A stretch of 64,000 nucleotides of DNA from Candidatus Scalindua japonica (lineage in GTDB: Bacteria > Planctomycetota > Brocadiia > Brocadiales > Scalinduaceae): the NCBI RefSeq assembly GCF_002443295.1, contig NZ_BAOS01000014.1, positions 62,001 through 126,000 on the forward strand, written 5' to 3'. Below the pieces are notes generated by a model, which saw only the letters and a program-made list of their open reading frames with translations, had not been told where the DNA came from and made no database searches. How positions within the stretch are numbered: the first letter of the stretch is position 1; each line of letters begins with the position of its first letter. Made by a program: the position numbers and the translations under genes. Shown one piece after another: positions 42,313 through 50,898 of this stretch.

Positions 42313-42881
42313 GTGTTATTGTGAACAAAATGATTGTATATAATATCAGCAAAAGCACTTAGTCCCTTCATATCTTTGCCCAATTTTGATATCTTGTTTC
42401 CAAGCGCTTCCCTGTTTCTAAAGTTCTTTGAAACGTATTCGGCTACGAAAGTCTGAGCTGAAATAAAATTAAGATCAATCCCCTGATCATCAGAGCTTTC
42501 TGATATTTTATATGCAACCAGATCAGTAATTGTCTTTAATGTAATATCTTTTTTACTGCTTATATTGTTTTTGACTGTTTCAAAATCCAGATGGTCACTG
42601 GATATAAAAGACTGATATATCATCTCAGCAAAGGTTTCAATTCCCTTAAGCCCACCATCTAATATTGTTAACTTTTCGCGAAATTCATCAAGGGTACTGT
42701 AATTTTCTGAAATATATTCTGCCGTTATTTGCTCTGCTTTAGTAATATTATTTTCAGGACCACTGTCATAAGGACCCTTTGATATTTTTAACGCTACTAT
42801 ATCAGTTATGGGTTTTAATGTAACATCTTTAACATTTCGTATATGATCTACAATTGTTTCCACATCCAGTTTCTTGTCCAT
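42309..42881 (-). CDS. Protein of two tandem homologous domains, unknown family
   Basis: A 190-residue protein made of two copies of a roughly 90-residue domain. Copy one runs from VETIVDHIRNVKDVTLKPIT to GLKGIETFAEMIYQSFI; copy two from FETVKNNISSKKDITLKTIT to MKGLSAFADIIYNHFV. Both are helical-looking. There is no signal peptide. The stop overlaps the start of the FHA/protease gene by four bases (ATGA-type), so the two are translated together. I do not recognise the domain. Confidence 0.7.
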   Translation of the reverse strand: MDKKLDVETIVDHIRNVKDVTLKPITDIVALKISKGPYDSGPENNITKAEQITAEYISENYSTLDEFREKLTILDGGLKGIETFAEMIYQSFISSDHLDFETVKNNISSKKDITLKTITDLVAYKISESSDDQGIDLNFISAQTFVAEYVSKNFRNREALGNKISKLGKDMKGLSAFADIIYNHFVHNNT

Positions 42882-43070
42882 TTAAGTGCATTATACTAAC
42901 GCATAAATATAAATCAACTCTGATATATAACACTCGGTTTAATCGGCAAATATCCAGATAGTTCAGCTTTAATGACGATATATGAGAATGGAAATAAAAG
43001 CGAACCAATCAAGAACGCTCGATAAGAAAAAAAACAATGGTTTTGGTGGGGACATGTTTATGTGAAATGA

Positions 43071-43117
43071 TTAAAAAAATAAAGGCTTCAGGGTTAATTT
43101 AAACCCTGAAGCCTTTA
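43071..43117 (-). terminator. Rho-independent terminator of the small secreted gene
   Basis: A perfect 16-bp stem, TAAAGGCTTCAGGGTT (43080-43095) with AACCCTGAAGCCTTTA (43102-43117), followed on the minus strand by a T run (ATTTTTTTAA). It terminates the gene at 43145-43516. Confidence 0.9.
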
Positions 43118-43144
43118 GTAGTTCTTACTAACGATAAGTTTCAA

Positions 43145-43516
43145 TCAATGACTGCCGGTAGCTGGACGACCTGCAGCACCTAATTCAAATGTCACCTGTA
43201 CAATTTCACCTGCTTTAACCCTGACTTGTTTGGTAGCTGTATTGTCATGGTGATCAGCAACTGTAACGGTATGGAAGCCATTGTCAACTGATAAAATTGT
43301 GTTTCCGCTATAACCGGTAGTACCAGAATTATCTCCTACACTTACCTCAGCTCCTTTAATTGGCGCACCCATTGCTGTTACCATAACAATGACTGTTCCT
43401 CCCTGAGTAGGAGGCCACTCACCACCCCTATCATAAGCAGAGCTAACATTGCTCAAGCAGAAAATTAACCCAGCTGCTATCAGCGATACAAAAGCAAATT
43501 TCATTTTACTAAGCAT
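43145..43516 (-). CDS. Small secreted protein with carboxypeptidase-regulatory-like (Ig-like) fold
   Basis: A 123-residue protein with a signal peptide (KFAFVSLIAAGLIFCLSNVSSA, cleavage after SSA). The mature part has GTVIVMVTAMGAPIKGAEVSV and GTTGYSGNTILSVDNGFHTVTV, the pattern of carboxypeptidase-regulatory-like (PEGA/CarboxypepD_reg) domains with a gapped loop. GGAG lies seven bases before the ATG, which supports this start. It has its own terminator. The role is probably structural or adhesive, but this is inference. Confidence 0.75.
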   Translation of the reverse strand: MLSKMKFAFVSLIAAGLIFCLSNVSSAYDRGGEWPPTQGGTVIVMVTAMGAPIKGAEVSVGDNSGTTGYSGNTILSVDNGFHTVTVADHHDNTATKQVRVKAGEIVQVTFELGAAGRPATGSH

Positions 43517-43908
43517 TCCCTTCTCCTTTCAAAATTAAAAAATAAAAACACGCAACATTGCAGTAAATCTTCTCTTCATTACAAGAAAACGTGGCTAAAA
43601 CACCCACCTCTTATCGATGAGATGTTTTGTTAGCCTGAAAAACAAATTAGATCAAGGGATTATACATTAAAACTTGTTTTCGTCAAGTGATTTTCTGTTT
43701 TTTGGTTTGAGACAGCTAACCCTTTTCTCTTAATTTAGTTATAAATATTTGCGTATATTAATTGACTAATTATACAATAATAACAAATATTATTATTTTT
43801 TTTCATAATGTATTAATGTAGTATAGTAGTCACATAACTAATACAATCATAATCGTCTAATATAAAACAACTTATACCACCTTACAAGCCAAAATTCATT
43901 GATTTGCC
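43517..43908. other. Intergenic region before the large redox-sensor gene
   Basis: About 390 AT-rich bases between divergent genes. TTGACT at 43762-43767 is a possible -35 but no clear -10 follows. No coding frame is supported. Confidence 0.5.
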
Positions 43909-46900
43909 ATGCAAAATAGAGAAATAACGGAAGAGAAGAGTTTCTATAAACATAAAAGAGATTTTCTTAAGGGTTACGCACCTTTTTCCTTATTGTCAAA
44001 CAATTTATTAAAGAAGATTGTATCTAAAATCCAGATCCAGAATTATGGGACAGGTCAGACTATATGTGAAAGAGGACAGAAGGGTAATTGCCTGTTTATC
44101 ATCCATACCGGGACCGTGGTAGAAACGTTGGTTGATAACAGTGGAGAAGAGATTACCGTCGCAATACTCAACAAAGGAGATTGTTTTGGTGCAATCCCTT
44201 TCCTTACCGATGAATCATACCTGGCAACCAGAAAGGCAAAGGAAGAGGTTGAACTCTTCGTACTTCACGATTATGACATCCAGGAACTGATTCTGAAGAA
44301 CCCTGTTCTAAGTATACATTTAAGTAGAATTGTCTCTGAAAGGATAAAATCCTTCTTTGATTTCTTTGAAAAGGAAAAGATAAAAATAGTTGAAGTCATT
44401 GAAGGTGAATCTGAAAAAGAGAGAAAACTGGAAATAATTAATAGAGTAACCAGGCTATTCCATTCATCGGAAGATATTAACAGGACACTCTTTTTTGTTG
44501 TCAAGGCAGTTAACAGAGAAATGAAAGCCGATGCCTGTTCTATTTATCTCGTAGACCCGGTTTCTTATGAACTTGTACTGGAAGCTGCAGTTGGCTTTGA
44601 TGAAAAAGTAATTACAAATGTGAGAATGCGATTGGATAAAGGTGAAGGGATTACCGGATGGGTAGTAGAGCATGGAGAACCTGTCGCTCTTGAAGATATC
44701 CATGCGGACCCAAGGGTGAAGTTTATTACTGAAATCCATGAGGACCGATTTTCATCGCTATTGTCTGTACCGTTAGGTGATAAAAAAAACGTTATAGGCG
44801 CGATTAATATACAGACTGTAGACAGAAGAAAGTACACGTATGATGATATAAGAGGATTGACGATTATGGCAAATCACATTGCCCTTGCAATCTCCCATGC
44901 ACGCCTTAAAAGGAGGATACAGATTGTAGAAGGAGTAAGCGACAGAAACGTTTCAGATAAATCGGGTTTTGTAGGTAAGGGTAAGTATATTGACAAAATA
45001 AATGCGTTCGTTGATTTAATGGCTTCTGGTGACGGACCGGTATTAATAGGTGGTGAAGATGGAACTGGTAATGTGCCGATGTCAAAGATTATTCATTATA
45101 AGAGCAAACGTTATAAAGGCCCTTTTGTAGAGATTGATTGTAGAAATATTGACAGTGCATCATGGGGAGAAGAACTGTTTGGATATGAAAAAAATACTAA
45201 AGTAATTTGCAGTGATGGCCTGACAAAAAATAATTTACAGAACGATTTTTCCCCTCAGAAAGATATTGAAACAGGAAGCCTGGTAACACGTCTGGGATTT
45301 ATTGAGCTGGCTGATTCAGGAACTATTTTTTTAAATCATGTTGATAGATTGAATCAGGCGAACCAGATTAAATTACTGAATTATCTACAGGAAGGTAAAT
45401 TTAATCGTGTCAACGGAAATGATACTATTTTTTCAAACGCGAGAATTATTTCATCTGTTTCTCAAAATATCGCTTCATATTTAGAGGAAGGAAGATTTGA
45501 TAAGAGTCTATATAAAATACTAAATAAAAATTATTACCAATTAAAGGCTCTTAGAGACCAGAAACGCAGTATTCCCATGCTTACCAAAGATTTTATTGAA
45601 AATATCAGTCGTGAATTGCATAAAGACGTAAAGGGTATAGCTGACAATGCTATGGGAAGATTGATGAGTTATGATTGGCCCGGTAATGTAAAAGAACTTG
45701 AGAATGTATTAAGGCGCGCAGTAATTCTGGCAAAAGGTGATGTAATTACGTCAGAACAGATTTTTTTCGGTATACCGATGGGAGAAAAAAAATGGTCATA
45801 TGATATTCTTTCATTTGATACGGTTAAAAGTTTCCTGAAAAGCAGACTTTATCCATCAGGCCTTCAGATTTTAAGTTCTATTTTTCTTGTAATTACACTT
45901 CTGATGCTTTTTCTGGGACACAAAAACGGGCTGTTAAATCCTGTAAATATATTATTCTGGTCAGCCGGAATATTTGGCATGTACATGATAACTTTTGTTT
46001 CCGGAAGATTTTTATGCGGAATATGTCCTTTTGCTGCCACAGGTGATTTGATTAAGCGATTTATATGTTTTAATCGGCAAATACCAAAGATAATGGTTTC
46101 ATACGGAAGGTATTTTACCATTGGACTCATAATATCAATCTTCTGGTTTGAAGGTGTCACATCAATTCAACACTCTTCGACATTAACGGCATACTTAATT
46201 GTATTTATTCTCTCAGGAGCTATTATTTCAGGCATTCTCTTTGAAAGAAGAGCATGGTGCAGGTATCTTTGCCCACTGGGTGGCCTGTTTGGCATTTATT
46301 CACTTACATCAATAACCTCTTTGAAGGCAAATAGAAGTGTCTGTCTGAACCAATGTGAAACTCACGATTGTTATCTGGGAACACAATTAACAAAAGGCTG
46401 TCCAATGTATTTACATCCTTATGGACTGGAGAATGGTAAAGATTGTGTTTTATGTATGAATTGTTATAAAAACTGCAGTCACGGTTCTATAAAGGTCAAT
46501 TTCCAGGTACCCGGAAACGATATAGGCAACATGTCCAACAGGTCATTGTCTGAATCTTTACTGTGTTTGTCAATGTTGGGGATTTTGTTAGTTGAGTATG
46601 GGAGCCTTCTCAGTATAGAGTCTCAGCTCTTTCAATCTTTATCTCGCCTTATCGGAATCAATCAAACCATACTTTACACGTTGATATTCATCTCTGTATC
46701 TTTTCTATCGTCCGGTTCTATCGTTTTTCTCGATTATGTATCTAATGGGTTCTCGTTTGACAATGTGAAAGCAAGAATTATAGACTTCGGATACTCTGCA
46801 ATTCCACTCGCACTTATGGGACATCTTGCCTTTTACTGGAACAAAATTAAAGCGGATTTCCGAAAGCTGATGGAGTTAACCGGTATATACCAACCGGTAA

Positions 46901-47106
46901 GGGTTGAAAATGAAGTTTTAATTGCAGAAAAAATAGAGGGTATCTCAGCTATTGAATTATTATTTATTTTTGCAGGTTTTTTTGGAAGTGTTTATATTTT
47001 CTATCTTCTATCAAAAAAGACAAAACATGCTTTGACAATATCGACCACGACCAGTTATTTATCTGTATTCGCTGTCTTTGCATTTACATATATATGTTTA
47101 TTGTAG
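43909..47106 (+). CDS. Fusion of cNMP, GAF, degenerate sigma-54 AAA and membrane polyferredoxin domains
   Basis: A 1065-residue protein. Residues about 20-150 form a cNMP-type barrel (cassette CFGAIPFLTDESYLAT, without the usual arginine), 175-335 a GAF domain, and 355-600 a sigma-54 AAA-like domain. That domain is degenerate: Walker A reads GGEDGTGN with Asn388 for Lys, Walker B has Asn476-His477 (IFLNHVD) for the acidic pair, and the GAFTGA motif is absent. No DNA-binding HTH follows. Residues 650-1065 hold several membrane spans with CGICPF (Cys703, 706), CRYLCPLGG (784, 788), a four-Cys set at 812-831 and CVLCMNCYKNC (846-856), as in NapH/NosR polyferredoxins. It is probably a membrane redox sensor or electron-transfer protein; transcription activation is unlikely. 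Confidence 0.85.
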   Translation: MQNREITEEKSFYKHKRDFLKGYAPFSLLSNNLLKKIVSKIQIQNYGTGQTICERGQKGNCLFIIHTGTVVETLVDNSGEEITVAILNKGDCFGAIPFLTDESYLATRKAKEEVELFVLHDYDIQELILKNPVLSIHLSRIVSERIKSFFDFFEKEKIKIVEVIEGESEKERKLEIINRVTRLFHSSEDINRTLFFVVKAVNREMKADACSIYLVDPVSYELVLEAAVGFDEKVITNVRMRLDKGEGITGWVVEHGEPVALEDIHADPRVKFITEIHEDRFSSLLSVPLGDKKNVIGAINIQTVDRRKYTYDDIRGLTIMANHIALAISHARLKRRIQIVEGVSDRNVSDKSGFVGKGKYIDKINAFVDLMASGDGPVLIGGEDGTGNVPMSKIIHYKSKRYKGPFVEIDCRNIDSASWGEELFGYEKNTKVICSDGLTKNNLQNDFSPQKDIETGSLVTRLGFIELADSGTIFLNHVDRLNQANQIKLLNYLQEGKFNRVNGNDTIFSNARIISSVSQNIASYLEEGRFDKSLYKILNKNYYQLKALRDQKRSIPMLTKDFIENISRELHKDVKGIADNAMGRLMSYDWPGNVKELENVLRRAVILAKGDVITSEQIFFGIPMGEKKWSYDILSFDTVKSFLKSRLYPSGLQILSSIFLVITLLMLFLGHKNGLLNPVNILFWSAGIFGMYMITFVSGRFLCGICPFAATGDLIKRFICFNRQIPKIMVSYGRYFTIGLIISIFWFEGVTSIQHSSTLTAYLIVFILSGAIISGILFERRAWCRYLCPLGGLFGIYSLTSITSLKANRSVCLNQCETHDCYLGTQLTKGCPMYLHPYGLENGKDCVLCMNCYKNCSHGSIKVNFQVPGNDIGNMSNRSLSESLLCLSMLGILLVEYGSLLSIESQLFQSLSRLIGINQTILYTLIFISVSFLSSGSIVFLDYVSNGFSFDNVKARIIDFGYSAIPLALMGHLAFYWNKIKADFRKLMELTGIYQPVRVENEVLIAEKIEGISAIELLFIFAGFFGSVYIFYLLSKKTKHALTISTTTSYLSVFAVFAFTYICLL

Positions 47107-47168
47107 AACACAAGTTACGGTTGTATTCTGTAGTTTTGAAATTGTTGAGTTTTCTGTTTCAGTTCACA

Positions 47169-48167
47169 TTATTCAGCTAAAGATGAGGGGTTATACAGTT
47201 TAGACTTATTATGCGAATCTTTTGGACCTAAAAAACATATGAACTCTTTCAGCAATTCCTTATTAAAAAAATTTTCCTTTTTACTTTTCATCTCTGCCAG
47301 CGCCGCAAAAGGAGTCATCGCATCTGCGTAACCCTTGTTGCTAGTCATTGCATCATACGCATCAACTATTCGTGATATACTGCCAAATAAATGGATATCA
47401 CCTTCTCCAATTCCATAAGGATACCCTGTACCATCATGATTTTCATGATGTTGAATAACTACTTTTAATGACAGTCCATCAATATTACCCCTCTGTTCTA
47501 AAAGCTCAAGTCCCGCTTTAGGATGCCTCCTTATTACATCCAACTCTTCTCGGGTAAGTTTATTGCTATTGTTGATAACATCAGGAGAGATGGTTGCCAT
47601 TCCTATATCATGCAACAACAAACCTGTACCAAGGCAATCCAATTCATGCGGCTTTAAGGAAAGATATTTACCAAAAAGTAAGCCAATCACCGACACATTA
47701 ATAGAATGTGTATATAACTGGTAATTTTGGGAAGTGACTGTAAATAAACTGTAAAATGTGTTTTCATCTTGCACGATGTGTTGGACTGTATTACTTACCC
47801 ACTCAGACGCCCTTTCGATATTTTGGCCGGACTTTGGGTCGTCCAAAATCTCCTTTGTAATATTCTCAGCAACCTGATAGAGAACTCCGGATTTTTCTAA
47901 AGAGTCCTTACTACTGTCTTCAATGATTTGTTTAAGGTTTTTTTCCTGATATCTGAGATATTTATCAGTGTCTTTTGTAGAAATATAAAGCCTTTGTATA
48001 TTCCTGTTTAATAATTCCCCTTTTCTCTGCTGGCTAAATTGCTCGTTTCCACGGCAGAATAAAATATATTGCGAGCGTCCTCTGATATCACTTCTTAAAA
48101 AAAGATCAAACTCTATCTTTGTATTTTCAATTAAAGTATTTTTTGTTATGGCTATATATTCATTCAT
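47169..48167 (-). CDS. HD-GYP domain protein (downstream copy)
   Basis: A 332-residue protein with an HD-GYP domain: LLLHDIGMATISPDVINN, HHENHDGTGYPYGIGEG and RIVDAYDAMTSNKGYADAM, so the metal and c-di-GMP residues are kept. The N-terminal 100 residues are a shared domain (KIEFDLFLRSDIRGRSQYIL). It is closely similar over its length to the next gene upstream (48327), showing a tandem duplication. Two genes with the same signals suggest a dosage or specialisation event. They lie on the strand opposite the large sensor gene. Confidence 0.88.
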   Translation of the reverse strand: MNEYIAITKNTLIENTKIEFDLFLRSDIRGRSQYILFCRGNEQFSQQRKGELLNRNIQRLYISTKDTDKYLRYQEKNLKQIIEDSSKDSLEKSGVLYQVAENITKEILDDPKSGQNIERASEWVSNTVQHIVQDENTFYSLFTVTSQNYQLYTHSINVSVIGLLFGKYLSLKPHELDCLGTGLLLHDIGMATISPDVINNSNKLTREELDVIRRHPKAGLELLEQRGNIDGLSLKVVIQHHENHDGTGYPYGIGEGDIHLFGSISRIVDAYDAMTSNKGYADAMTPFAALAEMKSKKENFFNKELLKEFICFLGPKDSHNKSKLYNPSSLAE

Positions 48168-48326
48168 TATCGAAGAAATGTAGATTTCCAGGCAAAAAAA
48201 TTAATTCATTTTTTAATTTAAATTTCTACTTGAAACCAAAAAGTACGTTTATCTCTTTTGTGTTTTTTTATTGTCACAGTATCGTTTGTAAGACGGTATA
48301 CAAATTGTTCGAATAGGCTATTTTAC

Positions 48327-49328
48327 TTAGGACGTATTCATCTGCAATATATTATCATCTCTGGGTTTTTTGCGAGGATCTTTAAGCCCAAGAAAGCAGA
48401 TAAACTCTTTCAACAATTCATCGTCAAAGCAGCCCTGCATCTCTTTTTTAATTTCTGCCAGTGTCGCAAATGGCTTCATTGCGGACGCATATGGTCGGTT
48501 GGATGTCATTGCATCATATGAGTCAACTATACGGGAAATATGACCAAATAGATGAATTTCATTACCTCCGATTCCATAAGGATATCCTGTACCATCATTA
48601 TTTTCGTGGTGTTGAACAACAATTTTCAGTGACGCACCATCAATATTTATGAATTGATCTAAAATGTTCAGTCCCAATTTAGGGTGTTTTTTTATTATAC
48701 CGAATTCTTGACTCGTAAGATTTCTACGATTATTTATTATCTCTGATGGGATTTTTGTCTTACCAATATCATGTAGAAGCAGGCCCGTTCCCAGATTTTT
48801 CAATTCCTTAGAATCTAAAGCAAGATATTTTCCAAAAAGTAATCCGATTACTGAGGTATTAATAGAATGTGTATAAATATGATAATCACGAGAGGTAACT
48901 TCAAACAAGCTGGAGAACGTGTTTTCATTTTGAATAATGTGGGTAATGGTGTTACCGACCCAGGCAGAAGCCCGTTTGACTGTCTGGGTTGGTATTGGAT
49001 CTGCCATGATATCACGAGTTAAATTTTTTGCAACTTGATAAAGTGCTCCTGATTTTTGTAAAGAACTTTTACTGCTATCCGTAACGATTTGGTTAAGATT
49101 TTGTTCCTGGTATATTAAGTATTTGTCTGTGTCTTCTGAGGAGATATAGAATTGTTCTACCTTTTTGTTTAATAACTCTTCTCTCAACTGAGGGCTGAAG
49201 AGTTGGTTTCCTCGGCAGAATAAGATATATCTTGAGCGGCCGTTAAAATCATTTCTCAAAAACAAATCAAACTCTATCTTAGTGCCTTCAACTAAAGCAT
49301 TTTTTGTTATGGCTATGTATTCACTCAT
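48327..49328 (-). CDS. HD-GYP domain protein (upstream copy)
   Basis: A 333-residue paralogue of the gene at 47169, with HDIGKTKIPSEIINNRRNL, HHENNDGTGYPYGIGGN and RIVDSYDAMTSNRPYASAM. The HD, GYP and metal-ligand residues are complete; this copy keeps HDIGK, while the other has HDIGM. Predicted cyclic di-GMP phosphodiesterase. The N-terminal domain is of a kind not named by me. The spacer between the two is about 160 bases, AT-rich. Confidence 0.88.
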   Translation of the reverse strand: MSEYIAITKNALVEGTKIEFDLFLRNDFNGRSRYILFCRGNQLFSPQLREELLNKKVEQFYISSEDTDKYLIYQEQNLNQIVTDSSKSSLQKSGALYQVAKNLTRDIMADPIPTQTVKRASAWVGNTITHIIQNENTFSSLFEVTSRDYHIYTHSINTSVIGLLFGKYLALDSKELKNLGTGLLLHDIGKTKIPSEIINNRRNLTSQEFGIIKKHPKLGLNILDQFINIDGASLKIVVQHHENNDGTGYPYGIGGNEIHLFGHISRIVDSYDAMTSNRPYASAMKPFATLAEIKKEMQGCFDDELLKEFICFLGLKDPRKKPRDDNILQMNTS

Positions 49329-50009
49329 TCAGAATTTGTAGAACTTTCTTGATATAGATACTAATTCAAAGGTATTAGTACATTTGGAATAAGAGAACAT
49401 TTTATATCGTTTATTTTTGTTTATAATACTTCTTACAAGATTTTTTCTCTGTTTGTTTGCCAACAAGAGTCATTGTCGCTAATTTCATGCCTATCGCATA
49501 AAACATACAAACAACAGACTAAAAGAAACAAGCAATTTGCTATAAGTATCAATATTGCAAATATTTGTCTTTAATACATGGCCGCAAGAATTTTTCAGGT
49601 GACAACTCAATTCATTCTATATTATTTTATAGAATTGTTTATATTTACAACATTTTTTAAAAACCTTTTACTTTGCTCTTATTATACCGATACACATTTA
49701 TGCAAACATCTTAAGTATTTGTGTGTACCAGGAGTGTCAAGGTTAGCTAATATTGTACCCAAACGATTGATAAATATAGTAAACAAATAGTACAGAGAAA
49801 TGTTTGTGGCAAGCACCAACATACTAACGTCTTATCCACTGAGTGTGTTTTGTGGATTTTGTTAAAAGACAGTTATTACTGTTTCAACTTGTCATTAATA
49901 TTGTTAATAATACCCAGCGTTTTTGGGGTAATTATTTTTTGTCGTGCATATTCAGGCAGGTTAAATCAAAAATGAATGGATATGTTGAGTTTTACAAAAA
50001 AAGCTATTA
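49329..50009. other. Long AT-rich intergenic region
   Basis: About 680 bases with no gene I can support. Plus-strand frames here (for example 49578-49790) have no recognisable product and no ribosome binding site. Promoters of the HD-GYP gene are expected here. Confidence 0.5.
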
Positions 50010-50243
50010 CTATTTTTTTGTCTTATTGATTGCGTCTCTTATCATACTTTTAGTTGGAAAATCCACTTTTTTCCCATCTACACAATAATGACGACTTCTC
50101 AAACCATAATTTTTAATGGCTTGCATATTCGGTTCTAAATCTCTTCCATTGATTCTCACTGTGGGAGAACCGATAAAATGTAATCGTCTTGCATCTTCCG
50201 GTGTTTCCAGAATAAACAAACTAATATCTGCATCAATGCCCTC
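50010..50243 (-). pseudogene. C-terminal remnant of a thioredoxin-like protein
   Basis: The frame reads EGIDADISLFILETPEDARR then LHFIGSPTVRINGRDLEP and YGLRSRHYCVDGKKV. This matches the end of a thioredoxin-like family whose members start with a CxxC-containing strand of about 25 residues, missing here. The segment follows the TAA of the gene at 50244 in the same frame, with no intervening start codon of quality; a TTG at 50219 gives only 69 residues. It looks like a fusion of a degraded gene to the end of another. Confidence 0.6.
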
Positions 50244-50795
50244 TTAATCAATAACCTCCTGGATATTATCTGTAATAGATGACAGGTCTGGACTGCCATC
50301 AATAACGAAAACTCCAATATTGACAATATTTCTTGGAGTTTGTGTTATCGTAACCGTTATTTCATCACTGTTGTCTCTGAACCCTTCCCCGAACTTACCA
50401 ATTAAGTCATCATTCATGGATAGATATAAATAATTACCCTCATCACCGGGTAAAACATACGCAGATCCTGACAGGCCCATTGAGAGGACCATATCATCAT
50501 TAATTTTGCCAAGAAGCATACCGATGTTCTCTCCAGGCAAAGAATAACTTTCTAAAGCAGGAACAGGTATTCCATCTGCAGTATGTCCATCGGGAAACAT
50601 TGTTGAATTAAAACTCCAGTAATCATCCTCTTTTACTTCCCAATTTATAATATGGTTTTTTTTCAGGATGATATCTGTCATTTGCCATGCCTGGTCTGCA
50701 TGGACTACAACGATTTCCGCAGAAACATCTTTTGGTCCATTTACTATAAATATTACCAGGATAGTAAAGGCTATGATATGAACGAATTTATTCAT
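50244..50795 (-). CDS. Secreted LecA-like (PA-IL type) protein
   Basis: A 183-residue protein with a signal peptide (FVHIIAFTILVIFIVNG, cleavage after VSA). The mature part begins IVVVHADQAWQMTDIILKKN and contains ALESYSLPGENIGMLLGKI and GNYLYLSMNDDLIGKFGEGF with DNSDEITVTI. These fit the galactose-binding PA-IL/LecA-like domain found in many secreted bacterial proteins (WQDTG, GxPxGxLIGRIG, LxLGxND, DNSGxFxV). Carbohydrate binding is therefore likely but not proven. The ATG at 50795 is preferred to a TTG at 50810. Confidence 0.7.
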   Translation of the reverse strand: MNKFVHIIAFTILVIFIVNGPKDVSAEIVVVHADQAWQMTDIILKKNHIINWEVKEDDYWSFNSTMFPDGHTADGIPVPALESYSLPGENIGMLLGKINDDMVLSMGLSGSAYVLPGDEGNYLYLSMNDDLIGKFGEGFRDNSDEITVTITQTPRNIVNIGVFVIDGSPDLSSITDNIQEVID

Positions 50796-50898
50796 TTTTT
50801 TTAATAACAATATATAGAAGTATTGAAAGGTTCCATTATACTACTGAAACAGATTATGTCAACTTACACGGATAAATGCGGTGTACAGTGGAAAACTT

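Noticed and set aside
43909-47106. Sigma-54-dependent transcription activator
   Set aside because: Walker A and B are changed, GAFTGA and HTH are absent, and the C terminus is a membrane polyferredoxin.
49578-49790. A 70-codon plus-strand frame in the spacer after the HD-GYP gene
   Set aside because: AT-rich, Phe/Tyr-rich composition, no ribosome binding site or family.
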